Source: Pseudobacteroides sp.
GTDB lineage: Bacteria; Bacillota; Clostridia; Acetivibrionales; DSM-2933
DNA: 64,000 nucleotides
Reading direction: 5' to 3'
Assembly (NCBI RefSeq): GCF_036567765.1
Contig: NZ_DATCTU010000006.1
Span: 22,112 to 86,111, forward strand
In this document: piece after piece, positions 36,297-46,321 of the stretch
How positions within the stretch are numbered: the first letter of the stretch is position 1
Layout: the number at the start of each line of letters is the position of its first letter
Program-made: the position numbers and the translations under genes
Notes under the pieces: model-generated
What the model was told of the DNA's origin: nothing
Databases searched by the model: none
What the model saw: only the letters and a program-made list of their open reading frames with translations

Positions 36297-37700
36297 TTAA
36301 TATTTATAGTGATCCGGCTTGAACGGACCATCAACAGGAACTCCTATATAATCAGCCTGTTCCTTTGTCAACTTTGTCAGCTTTACACCGATTTTTTCAA
36401 GGTGGAGCCTTGCAACTTCTTCATCAAGCTTTTTGGGCAAGATATAAACCTTGGGTTCATACTTATCCTTGTTCTTCCACAAATCAATCTGAGCAAGTGT
36501 CTGATTTGAGAAGCTGTTGGACATAACAAATGATGGATGCCCTGTAGCACATCCCAGGTTTACAAGTCTTCCTTCCGCCAAAACAAATATTTCATGCCCC
36601 TCAGGGAATATATACTTATCAACCTGAGGCTTTATGTTTATCTTTTTGATGCCAGGGTAGCTGTTTAGTTTAGCCATCTGAATTTCATTATCAAAGTGGC
36701 CTATATTGCACACAATTGCCTGATCCTTCATTTTTTTCATATGCTCAAGAGTGATAATATCCATGTTGCCGGTTGTGGTTACATAGATATCTCCTATACC
36801 GAGAGTATCCTCAATGGTTTTGACTTCATAGCCTGCCATTGCTGCCTGCAATGCACATATCGGGTCAATCTCAGTTACTATCACCCTTGCTCCAAGGCCT
36901 TGCAAGGATTGTGCCGAACCTTTACCAACATCGCCATAACCGCATACAACTGCTACCTTTCCAGCTATCATAACATCTGTTGCTCTTTTAATTCCATCAA
37001 CCAATGATTCTCTGCAGCCATAAAGGTTATCGAATTTTGACTTGGTAACAGAATCATTGACGTTTATAGCAGGAACTAGAAGTTCTCCTCTTTCAACCAT
37101 TTGATAGAGTCTATGAACTCCGGTAGTAGTCTCTTCCGAAACACCCTTCCATTCCTTGACTACCTCGTGCCACCTCTTGTTGTCCTTCTTGAGGCCTTCT
37201 TTAAGGAGCTTGTTTATAATTTTAAGCTCTTCATTATCGGTAGCTTCGTCGAGAATTGAGGGTTCATTTTCTGCTTTGTATCCCCTATGAATAAAAAGAG
37301 TCGCATCCCCTCCATCATCAACTATAAGCTGGGGTCCGAGACCACCAGGGAATGTAAGCATCTGCTCCGTACACCACCAGTATTCTTCGAGGGTTTCTCC
37401 CTTCCATGCAAATACAGGAACACCTGCTTTTGCTATTGCAGCAGCTGCATGATCCTGGGTGGAGAATATATTGCAACTAGCCCATCTCACATCTGCTCCA
37501 AGGGCTACAAGAGTTTCTATAAGAACCGCTGTTTGTATAGTCATATGCAGTGAGCCGGAAATTCTAACACCCTTCAATGGCTGCTCCGGAGCGTATTTCT
37601 CTCTGATAGCCATAAGTCCAGGCATTTCTTTTTCTGCAATTTCTATTTCTTTTCTTCCCCATTCCCACAAATTCAAATCTGCAATTTTATAATCCGACAT
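36297..37700 (-). CDS. ahcY: Adenosylhomocysteinase
   Basis: It hydrolyses S-adenosylhomocysteine to adenosine and homocysteine, using bound NAD, and so recycles the product of methyltransferases. The 467-residue protein has the NAD-binding [20 protein letters not shown], the substrate region [17 protein letters not shown] and the C-terminal dimer segment ending PDHYKY. It carries the ~40-residue insertion around 150-190 ([11 protein letters not shown]) found in the long form of the enzyme. Many clostridia use the nucleosidase/LuxS route instead, so its presence is notable but not unique. GGAGGTAAT precedes ATG 37700. It is a single gene. Confidence 0.98.
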   Translation of the reverse strand: MSDYKIADLNLWEWGRKEIEIAEKEMPGLMAIREKYAPEQPLKGVRISGSLHMTIQTAVLIETLVALGADVRWASCNIFSTQDHAAAAIAKAGVPVFAWKGETLEEYWWCTEQMLTFPGGLGPQLIVDDGGDATLFIHRGYKAENEPSILDEATDNEELKIINKLLKEGLKKDNKRWHEVVKEWKGVSEETTTGVHRLYQMVERGELLVPAINVNDSVTKSKFDNLYGCRESLVDGIKRATDVMIAGKVAVVCGYGDVGKGSAQSLQGLGARVIVTEIDPICALQAAMAGYEVKTIEDTLGIGDIYVTTTGNMDIITLEHMKKMKDQAIVCNIGHFDNEIQMAKLNSYPGIKKINIKPQVDKYIFPEGHEIFVLAEGRLVNLGCATGHPSFVMSNSFSNQTLAQIDLWKNKDKYEPKVYILPKKLDEEVARLHLEKIGVKLTKLTKEQADYIGVPVDGPFKPDHYKY

Positions 37701-38221
37701 AATTACCTCCTTTTGAATAATAATAGTTTTTATTAGTTTTATTACATTAATTCATGAAACACCAAAATAATTAGGCCTTTTAACTTAATTTTATTATCCG
37801 GTTCTCATTTTGTCAACGTATAATTGTATATAAATGAATTTAATTTACTTTACATTGATTATAATTTAATCTGATTATATTTTCACTCACAAGTGTATTG
37901 AGTATCCAAAAAAGAATGATGTGACATTTGCCGTCAACTAAGTATAAAACAAGTATCACTAGAAACTGTGGATTGCATTTCTCCAAAAGGTAAGTCTTCT
38001 ACACATATAAATCTTTATTTTCGAAGTCCTCTGATTATAAAAGCATATCCAATTATGCATTTAATGGAATAAATATCACTTGATTAGAAGAAAAGATGGT
38101 GATAAAATAGACCCTCTAAGCTATATAGCTAGAGCGGAAACAGTAATTTTGATGTATATATATTATAACTTGGGAAAATAAACTATGCTATGCAGCCAAG
38201 TACAGTATTCGGAGGTATAGA
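37701..38221. other. 520-base divergent intergenic region
   Basis: Very AT-rich sequence between ahcY and the DUF2461 gene. Apart from the ahcY promoter at its left end I see no gene, no recognisable riboswitch and no repeat. Confidence 0.5.
37788..37816 (-). promoter_or_regulatory. Probable sigma A promoter of ahcY
   Basis: On the minus strand, TTGACA (37816-37811) and TAAAAT (37793-37788) are spaced by 17 bases. The transcript would start about 80 bases before the ahcY start codon. I see no SAH-riboswitch-like fold in that leader. Confidence 0.6.
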
Positions 38222-38905
38222 ATGAGCTTTAGAGGATTTACAAGTGAAGCACTGAAATTTCTTTTTGAAAATAAAATCAATAACAGCAAGGACTGGTATG
38301 ATAATCATAAGCATATATATAAGCAATATGTATACAACCCGTTTGTTCAGCTTATAACAGAGCTCACACCCACCATGACAGAAATAGACAGTCAGTTTCT
38401 GACCATTCCTTCAAAACTAATCTCCAGAGTACGAAGAGACACCCGTTTTTCAAAGGACAAGTCTCTTTATAGGGATAATGCCTGGTTCGTATTCCTGAGG
38501 AATAAATCCTTGATGTCCTCGTCTCCCTGCTTCTGGTTTGAGATAAGCCAAAAAGGTTCAAGCTACGGTGTAGGGTATTATGGTGCACAGGCATGTTCAA
38601 TGTTTGCTATGCGTGAAATGATCTGCAGGAGTCATCCCGCATTTTTAAGTGCTTTAGAATGCTATGAATCTCAAGATACCTTTGTTATCGGTGGTGAAAT
38701 GTATAAAAGAAGCAAATTTCCTGACCAATCTGAGAACCTGAGATCCTGGCTAGACAGAAAAAATATTTACTTTGAATGTGCACAGAATGATTTTAGCCTG
38801 GCATTTTCAAAGGAATTACCTGGCATTTTGAAAAAAGGCTTTGTAAGCGTAAAGCCCATTTATGATTTCCTATGTGCGGTGGAATCTACTCAAGCCCAAT
38901 CTTAG
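38222..38905 (+). CDS. DUF2461 protein
   Basis: A 227-residue soluble protein of the DUF2461 family (TIGR02453). It starts with the typical FRGFTSEALKFLFENKINNS and contains SRVRRDTRFSKDKSLYRDN near residues 65-83. The family's biochemical role is unknown. GGAGGTA precedes the ATG. The last 44 bases have a near-identical copy at 58793-58836, and the TAG stop lies at the edge of a truncated family A repeat, so the 3' end is a recombination-prone junction. Confidence 0.9.
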   Translation: MSFRGFTSEALKFLFENKINNSKDWYDNHKHIYKQYVYNPFVQLITELTPTMTEIDSQFLTIPSKLISRVRRDTRFSKDKSLYRDNAWFVFLRNKSLMSSSPCFWFEISQKGSSYGVGYYGAQACSMFAMREMICRSHPAFLSALECYESQDTFVIGGEMYKRSKFPDQSENLRSWLDRKNIYFECAQNDFSLAFSKELPGILKKGFVSVKPIYDFLCAVESTQAQS

Positions 38906-38972
38906 GCACGATCAAAAAATAACTTCCGCTATAAATTTCGCTCATGTGTTGACTTAGCTCGTCAACACATGC
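38904..38972. repeat. Palindromic repeat family A, truncated copy
   Basis: The left half of family A is nearly identical to the copies at 394 and 23741 (ATCAAAAAATAACTTCCGCT), but the match ends after about 70 bases and the right arm is replaced by unrelated sequence. The stop of the DUF2461 gene lies at its outer edge. Confidence 0.8.
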
Positions 38973-39187
38973 TTGCGGTTGACAGTGTTGATAATCGTGT
39001 TATCATGTTCCCTTATGTAAAACCGGGCAGAGGTGGACCTTATGGAGAATTCTTGCCAATCTTATACAAATTTATACGTATATTTCCGATACTACGCATA
39101 TTTATAGAAAAATTGCCAATACTTTAAATATGAAAGGTCCCCAATTTGGGAGACCAGATATTCTGATTTAGAATGCACTAAAATAAA
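38973..39187. other. Intergenic remnant region
   Basis: Sequence after the truncated family A repeat. Short frames encode phrases such as KPGRGGPYGEFLPILYKF, but no complete gene or named family is visible. It probably contains debris from deletion of the 5' part of the following CBM3 gene. Confidence 0.35.
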
Positions 39188-40976
39188 ATTCCCACAAACC
39201 TACTTAACAGTTCTTCATCCTCAATAGACCTTGCAAATTTGAAAATAAGATATTACTATACTATCGATTCATCAGCAACTCAAAATTTCTAGTGCGACTG
39301 GGCAACAATCGATGCAGCTAATGTAATAGGAAGTTTTGTAACAATTACAAACCCATCGGGAACAGCTGACCGTTACCTTGAAATAGGGTTTAAATCTGGA
39401 AGCCTGGTAGCTAATGCCTCTACAGACATACAAGTAAGGTTTGCCAAGTCCGACAATACAACTTATACTCAAGCAGATGACTATTCCTTCAATCCCATAG
39501 GAACAACTTATGCAGACTATACCAAAGTTACAGGATATTTAAGTGGTTCACTGGTTTGGGGAACAGCTCCAGCAGCTTCATCTCCATCACCTTCTCCATC
39601 ACCCTCACCGACAGGACGCAAATTTCTCGTTTTTGTAAGTAAGCCTTTATATGATTACGGTTCTGGAGAAATAGCCAGTACTCTTACTGTATATATGAAC
39701 AATCTGGTGGCTGAAGGATGGCTGCCGCAATTAATAACAATTTCAACCACCCCTCAATACACATGCATAAATGCTACTGCTTTAAAGGAACGTATACGCA
39801 CCTTTTATAATAACGGGTATGAAGGATTCGTACTTATAGGTTCACATCCCAGTATTCCTACTGCATTCTGGACATACGATGCAGGTTCCACAAATCTTCC
39901 GACAGATCTTTTCTATGCGGATATGAGTAACTGGGGAAGCTTAAATAGTGCGGGTGCATTTGTTCCATATTCTCCGAACCCTTCCAATGATGTTTTGCGT
40001 GGTTTTGCACCGGATATGATTTATGGAAGTATAAGTTCAGGCTGCATAACTGATACGATTGCTCAAGAAGCAGTATATGTAGTATATGTAAAAAGTTATC
40101 TAAATAAAATTCATAATTATAGAGTTCAGGGAAGTAATCTTGATACCGAATCACAAAAAAGGTCCCTTCTATTACAAGACTGTAATGATTATAAACAAGA
40201 TAAAAGTGTGCCCACTTATTTGAGAAGAGTTACACCTCAAGTATACAGCCTTTTTGACGATTCGTTAACAACACCCGACAGGATTGAACAGGAACTTGAA
40301 AAGGGCTATAAATTTTATCAACAGACTATACATTCTTCAAATGATTACCATCAAGTAGTCGTTTGGAATGGTTATAATATGGGATATAGTGATTACACGT
40401 ACAACAGGATTCTGACAAATCCCGTTGTTCCCAAGGTTAATTTCATGCAACTGTCAAGCTGCTCTGCATGTCAATATAACGCAATAGAAAACGGTATCAT
40501 AGTTAAAAAAATAATATAGGTGCAGCATACCTTTTTACTAATAACTATGTTTTAAATGTTACCGGTTCAACAGGCGGATGGGGATACGGCTACAGTGAAG
40601 AATTCTATACAAAGCTTGCAAGCGGTACACCTGTAGGACAAGCTTACAAAGATTATATGGCCGGTATTATAGACAATTACACTGAAGTAGGCTGCCCAAA
40701 AGGAATTCTTCTCGGAGATCCTACACTTAAATACACTACTACTGTCAATAACATAATTCCTTGTATTACTACCAATCTTGCAGGAGAAAAAGACGAACCC
40801 AGGCTCATACTCTATTCAGGTGTTCCTTTTACCATGCAAGCAACCGACCCTGATTTAACAACAAACGGAAGAAATGATAGTATTGTAATTGAACTTTCCG
40901 GAAATGATCCTGCAAGCATTGCAATGCTTCAGACAGCAAATATTACAAACGGTACAAGTTCCTTAACCTGGAAATA
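39188..40976 (+). pseudogene. Broken cellulose-binding (CBM3) + C25-peptidase-like gene
   Basis: A decayed secreted protein. From 39188 the frame encodes most of a CBM3 cellulose-binding module (IDLANLKIRYYYTIDSS; DDYSFNPIGTTYADY; LVWG), then a Ser/Pro linker (39590-39618), then a domain resembling gingipain-type C25 peptidases, with a Cys-containing QLSSCSACQ near 40450. Lesions: the 5' end with the signal peptide is missing; a conserved Trp codon has become TAG at 39290-39292 (QNF*CDW); and a one-base deletion in an A-run at 40505-40511 shifts the frame. Restoring one A joins the two parts as KKNNIGAAYLF. The last part ends at 40976. C25 assignment is tentative; CBM3 is firm. Confidence 0.8.
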
Positions 40977-41259
40977 ATGGTATCTAGCATTGTTGTCATT
41001 TCATCTGCAATCAGAAATTAACCGTTTACATTTAGCAAGCATATATGGATATATATGTAATAATATGTAGTTATTACACATAATAAATATATAGTGAGAT
41101 CCATTCAAAGTAAATGTTAAGATTACCTACTATATAAATATCAGCTATTTTGTCCGCCAGGAAAAGAATATTCAATATATGCAAGGTATGATAGCAGATA
41201 AATCCTTGAATGCATCTGCTGAATATAGAAGGATTAATGTAAAATAAGGAGGTCGAAAC
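40977..41259. other. Upstream region of the MACPF pair
   Basis: About 280 AT-rich bases without a gene. It ends in a strong ribosome site (AAGGAGG) for the large MACPF gene. I see no confident promoter; there are runs of ATATAT near 41040-41070. Confidence 0.4.
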
Positions 41260-44200
41260 ATGGCAACAATTTCTAGTTTAAAATTGGGGGACACAGCTAA
41301 TCTTTTATATGGTTTCAAACCTGTATGGGATAGGAATGATGAAAGCTCAAAGCCCTTCTATATACCTTTGCAAATTGCTGTTGACACTTACGATGTACAG
41401 ACTGTGTCTAATACAGGAGTTTGGAGCCTTCCTGTCATTAGTATCCATGACGATGTTGTAAGTCTTATCAGCAAACTTTATGATTATAATGTACTTCCAC
41501 CGGAAAACGAAGGAACAGTGTTTTCAATACCTTCAGGCCCTCTGACACTTAAGGATGCTGATTCAGCAGCTTCCATGCAAAGCTTGAGTGCCTATTTGGG
41601 GATTGACCTAACGAAGAACGATTCGTATATGCTGGTCAGAATGGTCAGGAACTCCGGTAAGGCAGTTCATGAATATGTTTCTGATTTTGGAAAGCAGCAT
41701 AGGGAGCAATATTTGACCCTCAACGCAAAAGCAGCTATTAATGCATTTGCCGCTTCACTGCCAAAAGACATAAGCACTTCAACACTGACAGGCCTTAATA
41801 TGGATTTAAGTCTGAATTTACTAAATTTGTGCTATGAATATGGAACCCATTTTGTTTCAGCAGTAGAACTTGGAGATGTATTTTTTCAGGTTTTTGCCAT
41901 CAATAAGAATAGCTATAATGATTTAAAAGCTGTATTTGACAATGAACGTGGAGATGCTGATGTAATTGACGGATTGGACTCTTTATCATACAAATACTAT
42001 ACCACTGCCTACAACGTCATTTCAGGCCATGCTTACGGCTATGTAACCCAGTACGGCAGCATAATCAGTCTTGGTAAGGACCCGGTTTTGAGCCTGACAG
42101 TGAGTAAAGGTGAATGGAGAGACGATAAATATGCACTGCATGACAGTATTTTTATGGCTTATGACAGTTCAAAAAGTGGAAGTAACTTCTGCGAACAGTT
42201 TAATTCGGTAACTGTTACAGGGTTTGAACTCCTCCCAATTTCACAGTTGTGTTCAGACTTAAGGGTAGTAAACCTGTGGAACAGGTTATTCAAGGCCTGC
42301 ATGCTTCAAAAGTATTTGCAGGGCATTAAGGTTGACTTCAGGATTGATGCAGGTTATAAATGGACCAAAATATTCCCCAATTCATCAGATCTGTGGCTAT
42401 CGACTATTGCTACGCCAACGGTTGATATTTACCAGGAATTTGTGGATATCAATGCCATTACCCTTGTTAACACCCAACAGGTTCAAAATTTCAGTGTTTT
42501 TACCCATGTGCTTGAGTTGGGAAACCAACAGCCCAAAAAGATTCCAGGTAAAAATGTGATAATTATGTCATATATTATTGATGCAACTACCTCCAGTGGA
42601 ATTCCTGTACTGGAGTTCTCCGGGGAAGCTTACGAATCCCATGAATTGGTATGTGGTGATATGCTTGGAGCAGCTGTTATACGCAATGCTGACGGAGTGG
42701 AATATTATACCCTGACTGATGCTTTTCTTTATTATACAGGGGAACCAGATGTACTGACAGGACGCTTTACAATCGGTATTAAGGCAGATATGAGGATACA
42801 ACCCATTTTGGATATATTGCAAAACCAATCTACCAACATCGGCTTCTCGTTAGTGTCTGCGCAGTCAGCACTTACTTCTCGGGGAACCAATGCTGAGGAA
42901 ATCCGAAAGTTTGAAAAGCAGTATTTAGACTGGCTTGCAAGTATCATTCCAGTTGACTGCGGAGACCCCATGCTTTTAAATCATAGAAATCGGGCTATCT
43001 ATCTTTCAAAAATATCAGGTAATCTGCGTACAGAAGGAACCCCTGTACCTTATCTTACTTATAGCACATATAAGGATTATGTCAACAGCATGATTGTTGT
43101 TGCTGATGAATTATCGGATAAACTGCGGGATTATCAAAGGGATATTTCTGTGCGGAAGCTGGCAGAGCTGACTATTGAGACATCGCAGCAGCTCAATGAG
43201 AATATCAAAAGCACAGGCAGCCTTCTCACTCGGTATTTTGCCGATCTTGCCCAAAACCAGACAGACATGTCTACACATTACAATATGATAGTAGCACAGA
43301 AACAACAGGAATTCGATGCAACCATTACAGATATAAATAACCTCAATAATCTGATGCTGGAGCAGCAGAGGGCTGTAGATGAAACAGTGAGTGCATTCCA
43401 GTTGGCAATTGTAGAATGGGAATCAGACCAGATAATGAAATTCTGCCTTGATATCGCACAGAATGTATTTACTTTAGGTGTGGCACTATTTATTCCTTTA
43501 ACAGAAACAGAATCTGTGAAAAAATTAGCTGAGATGGCAACCAAAATAAAGGATGTTATTGAAACGGTTAATTCACTCACAAAGCTGAGCGGTGAAATTG
43601 CAGATGATGTAAGTGCTCTTAATGAGATATCGGAAGCACTTTCCAATCTCAATAATGACCTGGATATGCCTACTGCCCGTGAATGGGAAGAATTTAGCAT
43701 ACATTTGGAAGCGTCCCTGGTTAATGTTCCTAATGACAGCGGACCTCAAAAAGCAAAGGCTGACCTTATTGCTGCTTTTAAAATCCTTGCACTGAGGGCA
43801 CAGTCATGGATTGATGCCAACGCAAAGCTAGGGAGCTTGAAAACAGAAATATATTACAACCAGCAGTTGGTGAAGGTCAATGCCCAGCAGGCAGAACGCA
43901 TGGATTCTTTATCAAAATCCCTACATCTTGGTGATATCAGTGATCCTGAAATAAGCTCTGTTGATTTAGTGGGACTGAGCGGTCAGATTCAATTCCAGTT
44001 GAAGCAGGTTATGGCTATGTTGGCAGATACTTTAATGCTGCAAGATTCAGCGGTACAATTTGAATATTTAGGGGCACCTGCACCGATCAGCAGGTTCGAT
44101 TTGGTAAGTGTCAAACAGGTTATGTCATTACAGCAGCAAAATATAATTAATGCATTGACTATGATGAATCCAACGCCAAAGCCCGTATCCGAACCCATTG

Positions 44201-46245
44201 TTTATAGGATAAAAAAGGTGCCCGTGAAGGAACTTATTGAAGGCAATATTTTTGAATTTATTATCCAGCCTAGCTCAACGGAGTTTCACAAGTATTCAAT
44301 GGTCCGTATAGATAAAGTCGTTGCTAACATTTTGGGAATTAAGGGTTCTAACTCAGGAGAATACCTAATTAATTTAACCTGTAAGGGAAACCCCTTTGAA
44401 GACAGGGATCGTAAAGGTAACGCCATTGCTTTTAATACCAATGAACGGTATTTTGGCCCCTACGATTATAGGATTTTAGACGGAAAGGCAATTTTTGGAG
44501 ATCAAACTGGCTCTATAGATGAAAAAATCACAAAGGTTACACCGTTTTCTACTTGGCAAATTAGCCTTCCTGACAGCAGTACCAATTCTGGACTGGAATT
44601 TAACGATTTGACAGTGGATATTGAGCTGTCCTTCAGTATTACCGCTTTGCTGATAGATCAAAGGAAAATGCTTATGACGGAAGTATCAAATGATTCTAAT
44701 ACTTCACTGGATAAACTTTTAGACCAGATGTACCAAAATCAGGCGGTTCTTAAGGGATGGGACGTGGTTTTCAATATGATGGAAGAGCCTGTCAACAGGT
44801 TCCTGAAATCACAATATGACAACAGAACTAGTGCCAATCCTATGATTATTGATGTCAGCTATTGTGAGAAGATAGATAACCCTGATCCTGATCCGCAGCC
44901 ACCTTCTACCCCATATATAGCTTCATATACCAGATTTAGCGTAAACCTTGATACACCCATCATGCAGTTTGAAACCAATAATAGTGATTATGTGACAGTC
45001 AAGCAGCTTATTACAAGCGGACATACCCAGAAAGGCTCTAAGTTTGTTGATGAAGCTTTTGACCCTAATGATTACGATATCAATGATCCCGGAATCAGGT
45101 GGGGAAAGGAACAAGCAATCGATGTGTCTAATAGCCCATATATACAAGGGACAGTAGCCTTAGGTACTGTAGATGGCCTTGTGCAGGATGCAAAAGGGGG
45201 TAAAAATACCAAATCAGTAATACTCGATTTTAGAAAAGGAAGCTTTACTGCCCAGAAACTCAATGTCTCCGTTAACAATACCAGACTTAGAGAAGAATTG
45301 ACTACCTATTTTACGGAGAGTGATATAACCTACCTTGTAAATACATTGGACTTAAATAACCTCACAACCATTGACTCTCTAGTGCCAAGAAGCTTCAAGC
45401 TTAACGTAATGACTACCAACAGCAATAAAAATATTCTACAGATATTTATTACCACCAGCGGCACTCAGCAGAACAATCTGACCATTAATGTCAATGAGCC
45501 GATTCCAGATGGAAACGACTGTTCTCTCATGATTAATACCAAAATCATGTTCCGGGATATTTTTGTACACAGCTTTAACAGCGTGGGCAACAATGTTACT
45601 GTTGAAACAGTCGACCCGGGGGATGACTATAAAGCTTGGAATGCCAGGGTTCTTGCTGGCAACGTTAAAGGAAATGTGAACTTTGGAAATGATAAAGACC
45701 AGTATAGGATGAGTCCGTCAGGAAATGCTGTAAGCTGGGATATCAATGGTATGACCTTTTTACCCGACAAGTATAATGGTATTGGTTTAAGCTACAGCAA
45801 TACAAAAGAAATAAGCTTCCAATACAGATATAAAGTTTATGATGAATATGGCTTTTTTCACTATTCTCCTTGGGAGTGGCACAGTGTCAATGTGACATTT
45901 AACATGACTGGTTACTACAATATCGTTGTGGGAGGAAGCGAAGGACTTCAGACTATACAGATTGCCAGCACAACACCTACAGTCAGTGTTGACAATACCA
46001 CATTGAAACCAACCGGACCTTGTGAATGTAATGACAATACCCTTCAAATGAGGGTAAAGGATGAGATGAAAAAGGATATTCCAGGAGCAATTCAGCAGCA
46101 AATGGCCGGAACAAAGTTTCAGGCAATTTCCATATTTGCATTGCAAAACCTTCTGTTCCCTGCAAAAGGTTTCATCCAGATGAGTAGTGCTTATGTACCC
46201 GGTGACCTTGTGGTCTTTGGAAAATTTCTTAAGTTCAAAGATTAA
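41260..46245 (+). CDS. Large MACPF-signature protein, candidate pore-forming toxin
   Basis: A 1661-residue protein without a signal peptide. Residues ~1-420 resemble a MACPF/CDC domain: the signature YGTHF (194-198) is followed six residues later by Gly205, as in perforin-like proteins, though the second Gly of the usual pair is Asp. Residues ~615-970 are strongly helical and coiled-coil-like, with one hydrophobic stretch at ~728-750 (NVFTLGVALFIPL), a layout seen in alpha-helical pore-formers. The rest (~1000-1661) is beta-rich, with a TPFSTWQISLPDSS segment that reminds me of insecticidal toxin receptor modules. The C-terminal ~45 residues contain FALQNLLFPAKGF. AAGGAGG precedes the ATG. 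A paralogue lies 76 bases downstream. MACPF is well supported; toxin function is inference. Confidence 0.75.
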   Translation: MATISSLKLGDTANLLYGFKPVWDRNDESSKPFYIPLQIAVDTYDVQTVSNTGVWSLPVISIHDDVVSLISKLYDYNVLPPENEGTVFSIPSGPLTLKDADSAASMQSLSAYLGIDLTKNDSYMLVRMVRNSGKAVHEYVSDFGKQHREQYLTLNAKAAINAFAASLPKDISTSTLTGLNMDLSLNLLNLCYEYGTHFVSAVELGDVFFQVFAINKNSYNDLKAVFDNERGDADVIDGLDSLSYKYYTTAYNVISGHAYGYVTQYGSIISLGKDPVLSLTVSKGEWRDDKYALHDSIFMAYDSSKSGSNFCEQFNSVTVTGFELLPISQLCSDLRVVNLWNRLFKACMLQKYLQGIKVDFRIDAGYKWTKIFPNSSDLWLSTIATPTVDIYQEFVDINAITLVNTQQVQNFSVFTHVLELGNQQPKKIPGKNVIIMSYIIDATTSSGIPVLEFSGEAYESHELVCGDMLGAAVIRNADGVEYYTLTDAFLYYTGEPDVLTGRFTIGIKADMRIQPILDILQNQSTNIGFSLVSAQSALTSRGTNAEEIRKFEKQYLDWLASIIPVDCGDPMLLNHRNRAIYLSKISGNLRTEGTPVPYLTYSTYKDYVNSMIVVADELSDKLRDYQRDISVRKLAELTIETSQQLNENIKSTGSLLTRYFADLAQNQTDMSTHYNMIVAQKQQEFDATITDINNLNNLMLEQQRAVDETVSAFQLAIVEWESDQIMKFCLDIAQNVFTLGVALFIPLTETESVKKLAEMATKIKDVIETVNSLTKLSGEIADDVSALNEISEALSNLNNDLDMPTAREWEEFSIHLEASLVNVPNDSGPQKAKADLIAAFKILALRAQSWIDANAKLGSLKTEIYYNQQLVKVNAQQAERMDSLSKSLHLGDISDPEISSVDLVGLSGQIQFQLKQVMAMLADTLMLQDSAVQFEYLGAPAPISRFDLVSVKQVMSLQQQNIINALTMMNPTPKPVSEPIVYRIKKVPVKELIEGNIFEFIIQPSSTEFHKYSMVRIDKVVANILGIKGSNSGEYLINLTCKGNPFEDRDRKGNAIAFNTNERYFGPYDYRILDGKAIFGDQTGSIDEKITKVTPFSTWQISLPDSSTNSGLEFNDLTVDIELSFSITALLIDQRKMLMTEVSNDSNTSLDKLLDQMYQNQAVLKGWDVVFNMMEEPVNRFLKSQYDNRTSANPMIIDVSYCEKIDNPDPDPQPPSTPYIASYTRFSVNLDTPIMQFETNNSDYVTVKQLITSGHTQKGSKFVDEAFDPNDYDINDPGIRWGKEQAIDVSNSPYIQGTVALGTVDGLVQDAKGGKNTKSVILDFRKGSFTAQKLNVSVNNTRLREELTTYFTESDITYLVNTLDLNNLTTIDSLVPRSFKLNVMTTNSNKNILQIFITTSGTQQNNLTINVNEPIPDGNDCSLMINTKIMFRDIFVHSFNSVGNNVTVETVDPGDDYKAWNARVLAGNVKGNVNFGNDKDQYRMSPSGNAVSWDINGMTFLPDKYNGIGLSYSNTKEISFQYRYKVYDEYGFFHYSPWEWHSVNVTFNMTGYYNIVVGGSEGLQTIQIASTTPTVSVDNTTLKPTGPCECNDNTLQMRVKDEMKKDIPGAIQQQMAGTKFQAISIFALQNLLFPAKGFIQMSSAYVPGDLVVFGKFLKFKD

Positions 46246-46321
46246 AGCTTATTACAACCAATATTGATTTTAAATTTGGCTGGGGAAAATACAGTAAAAC
46301 CAATTATATGGAGGGATATTA

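Noticed and set aside
37700..37790. SAH riboswitch in the ahcY leader
   Set aside because: The leader is about 80 AT-rich bases without the conserved GC-rich core and pseudoknot elements of SAH riboswitches.
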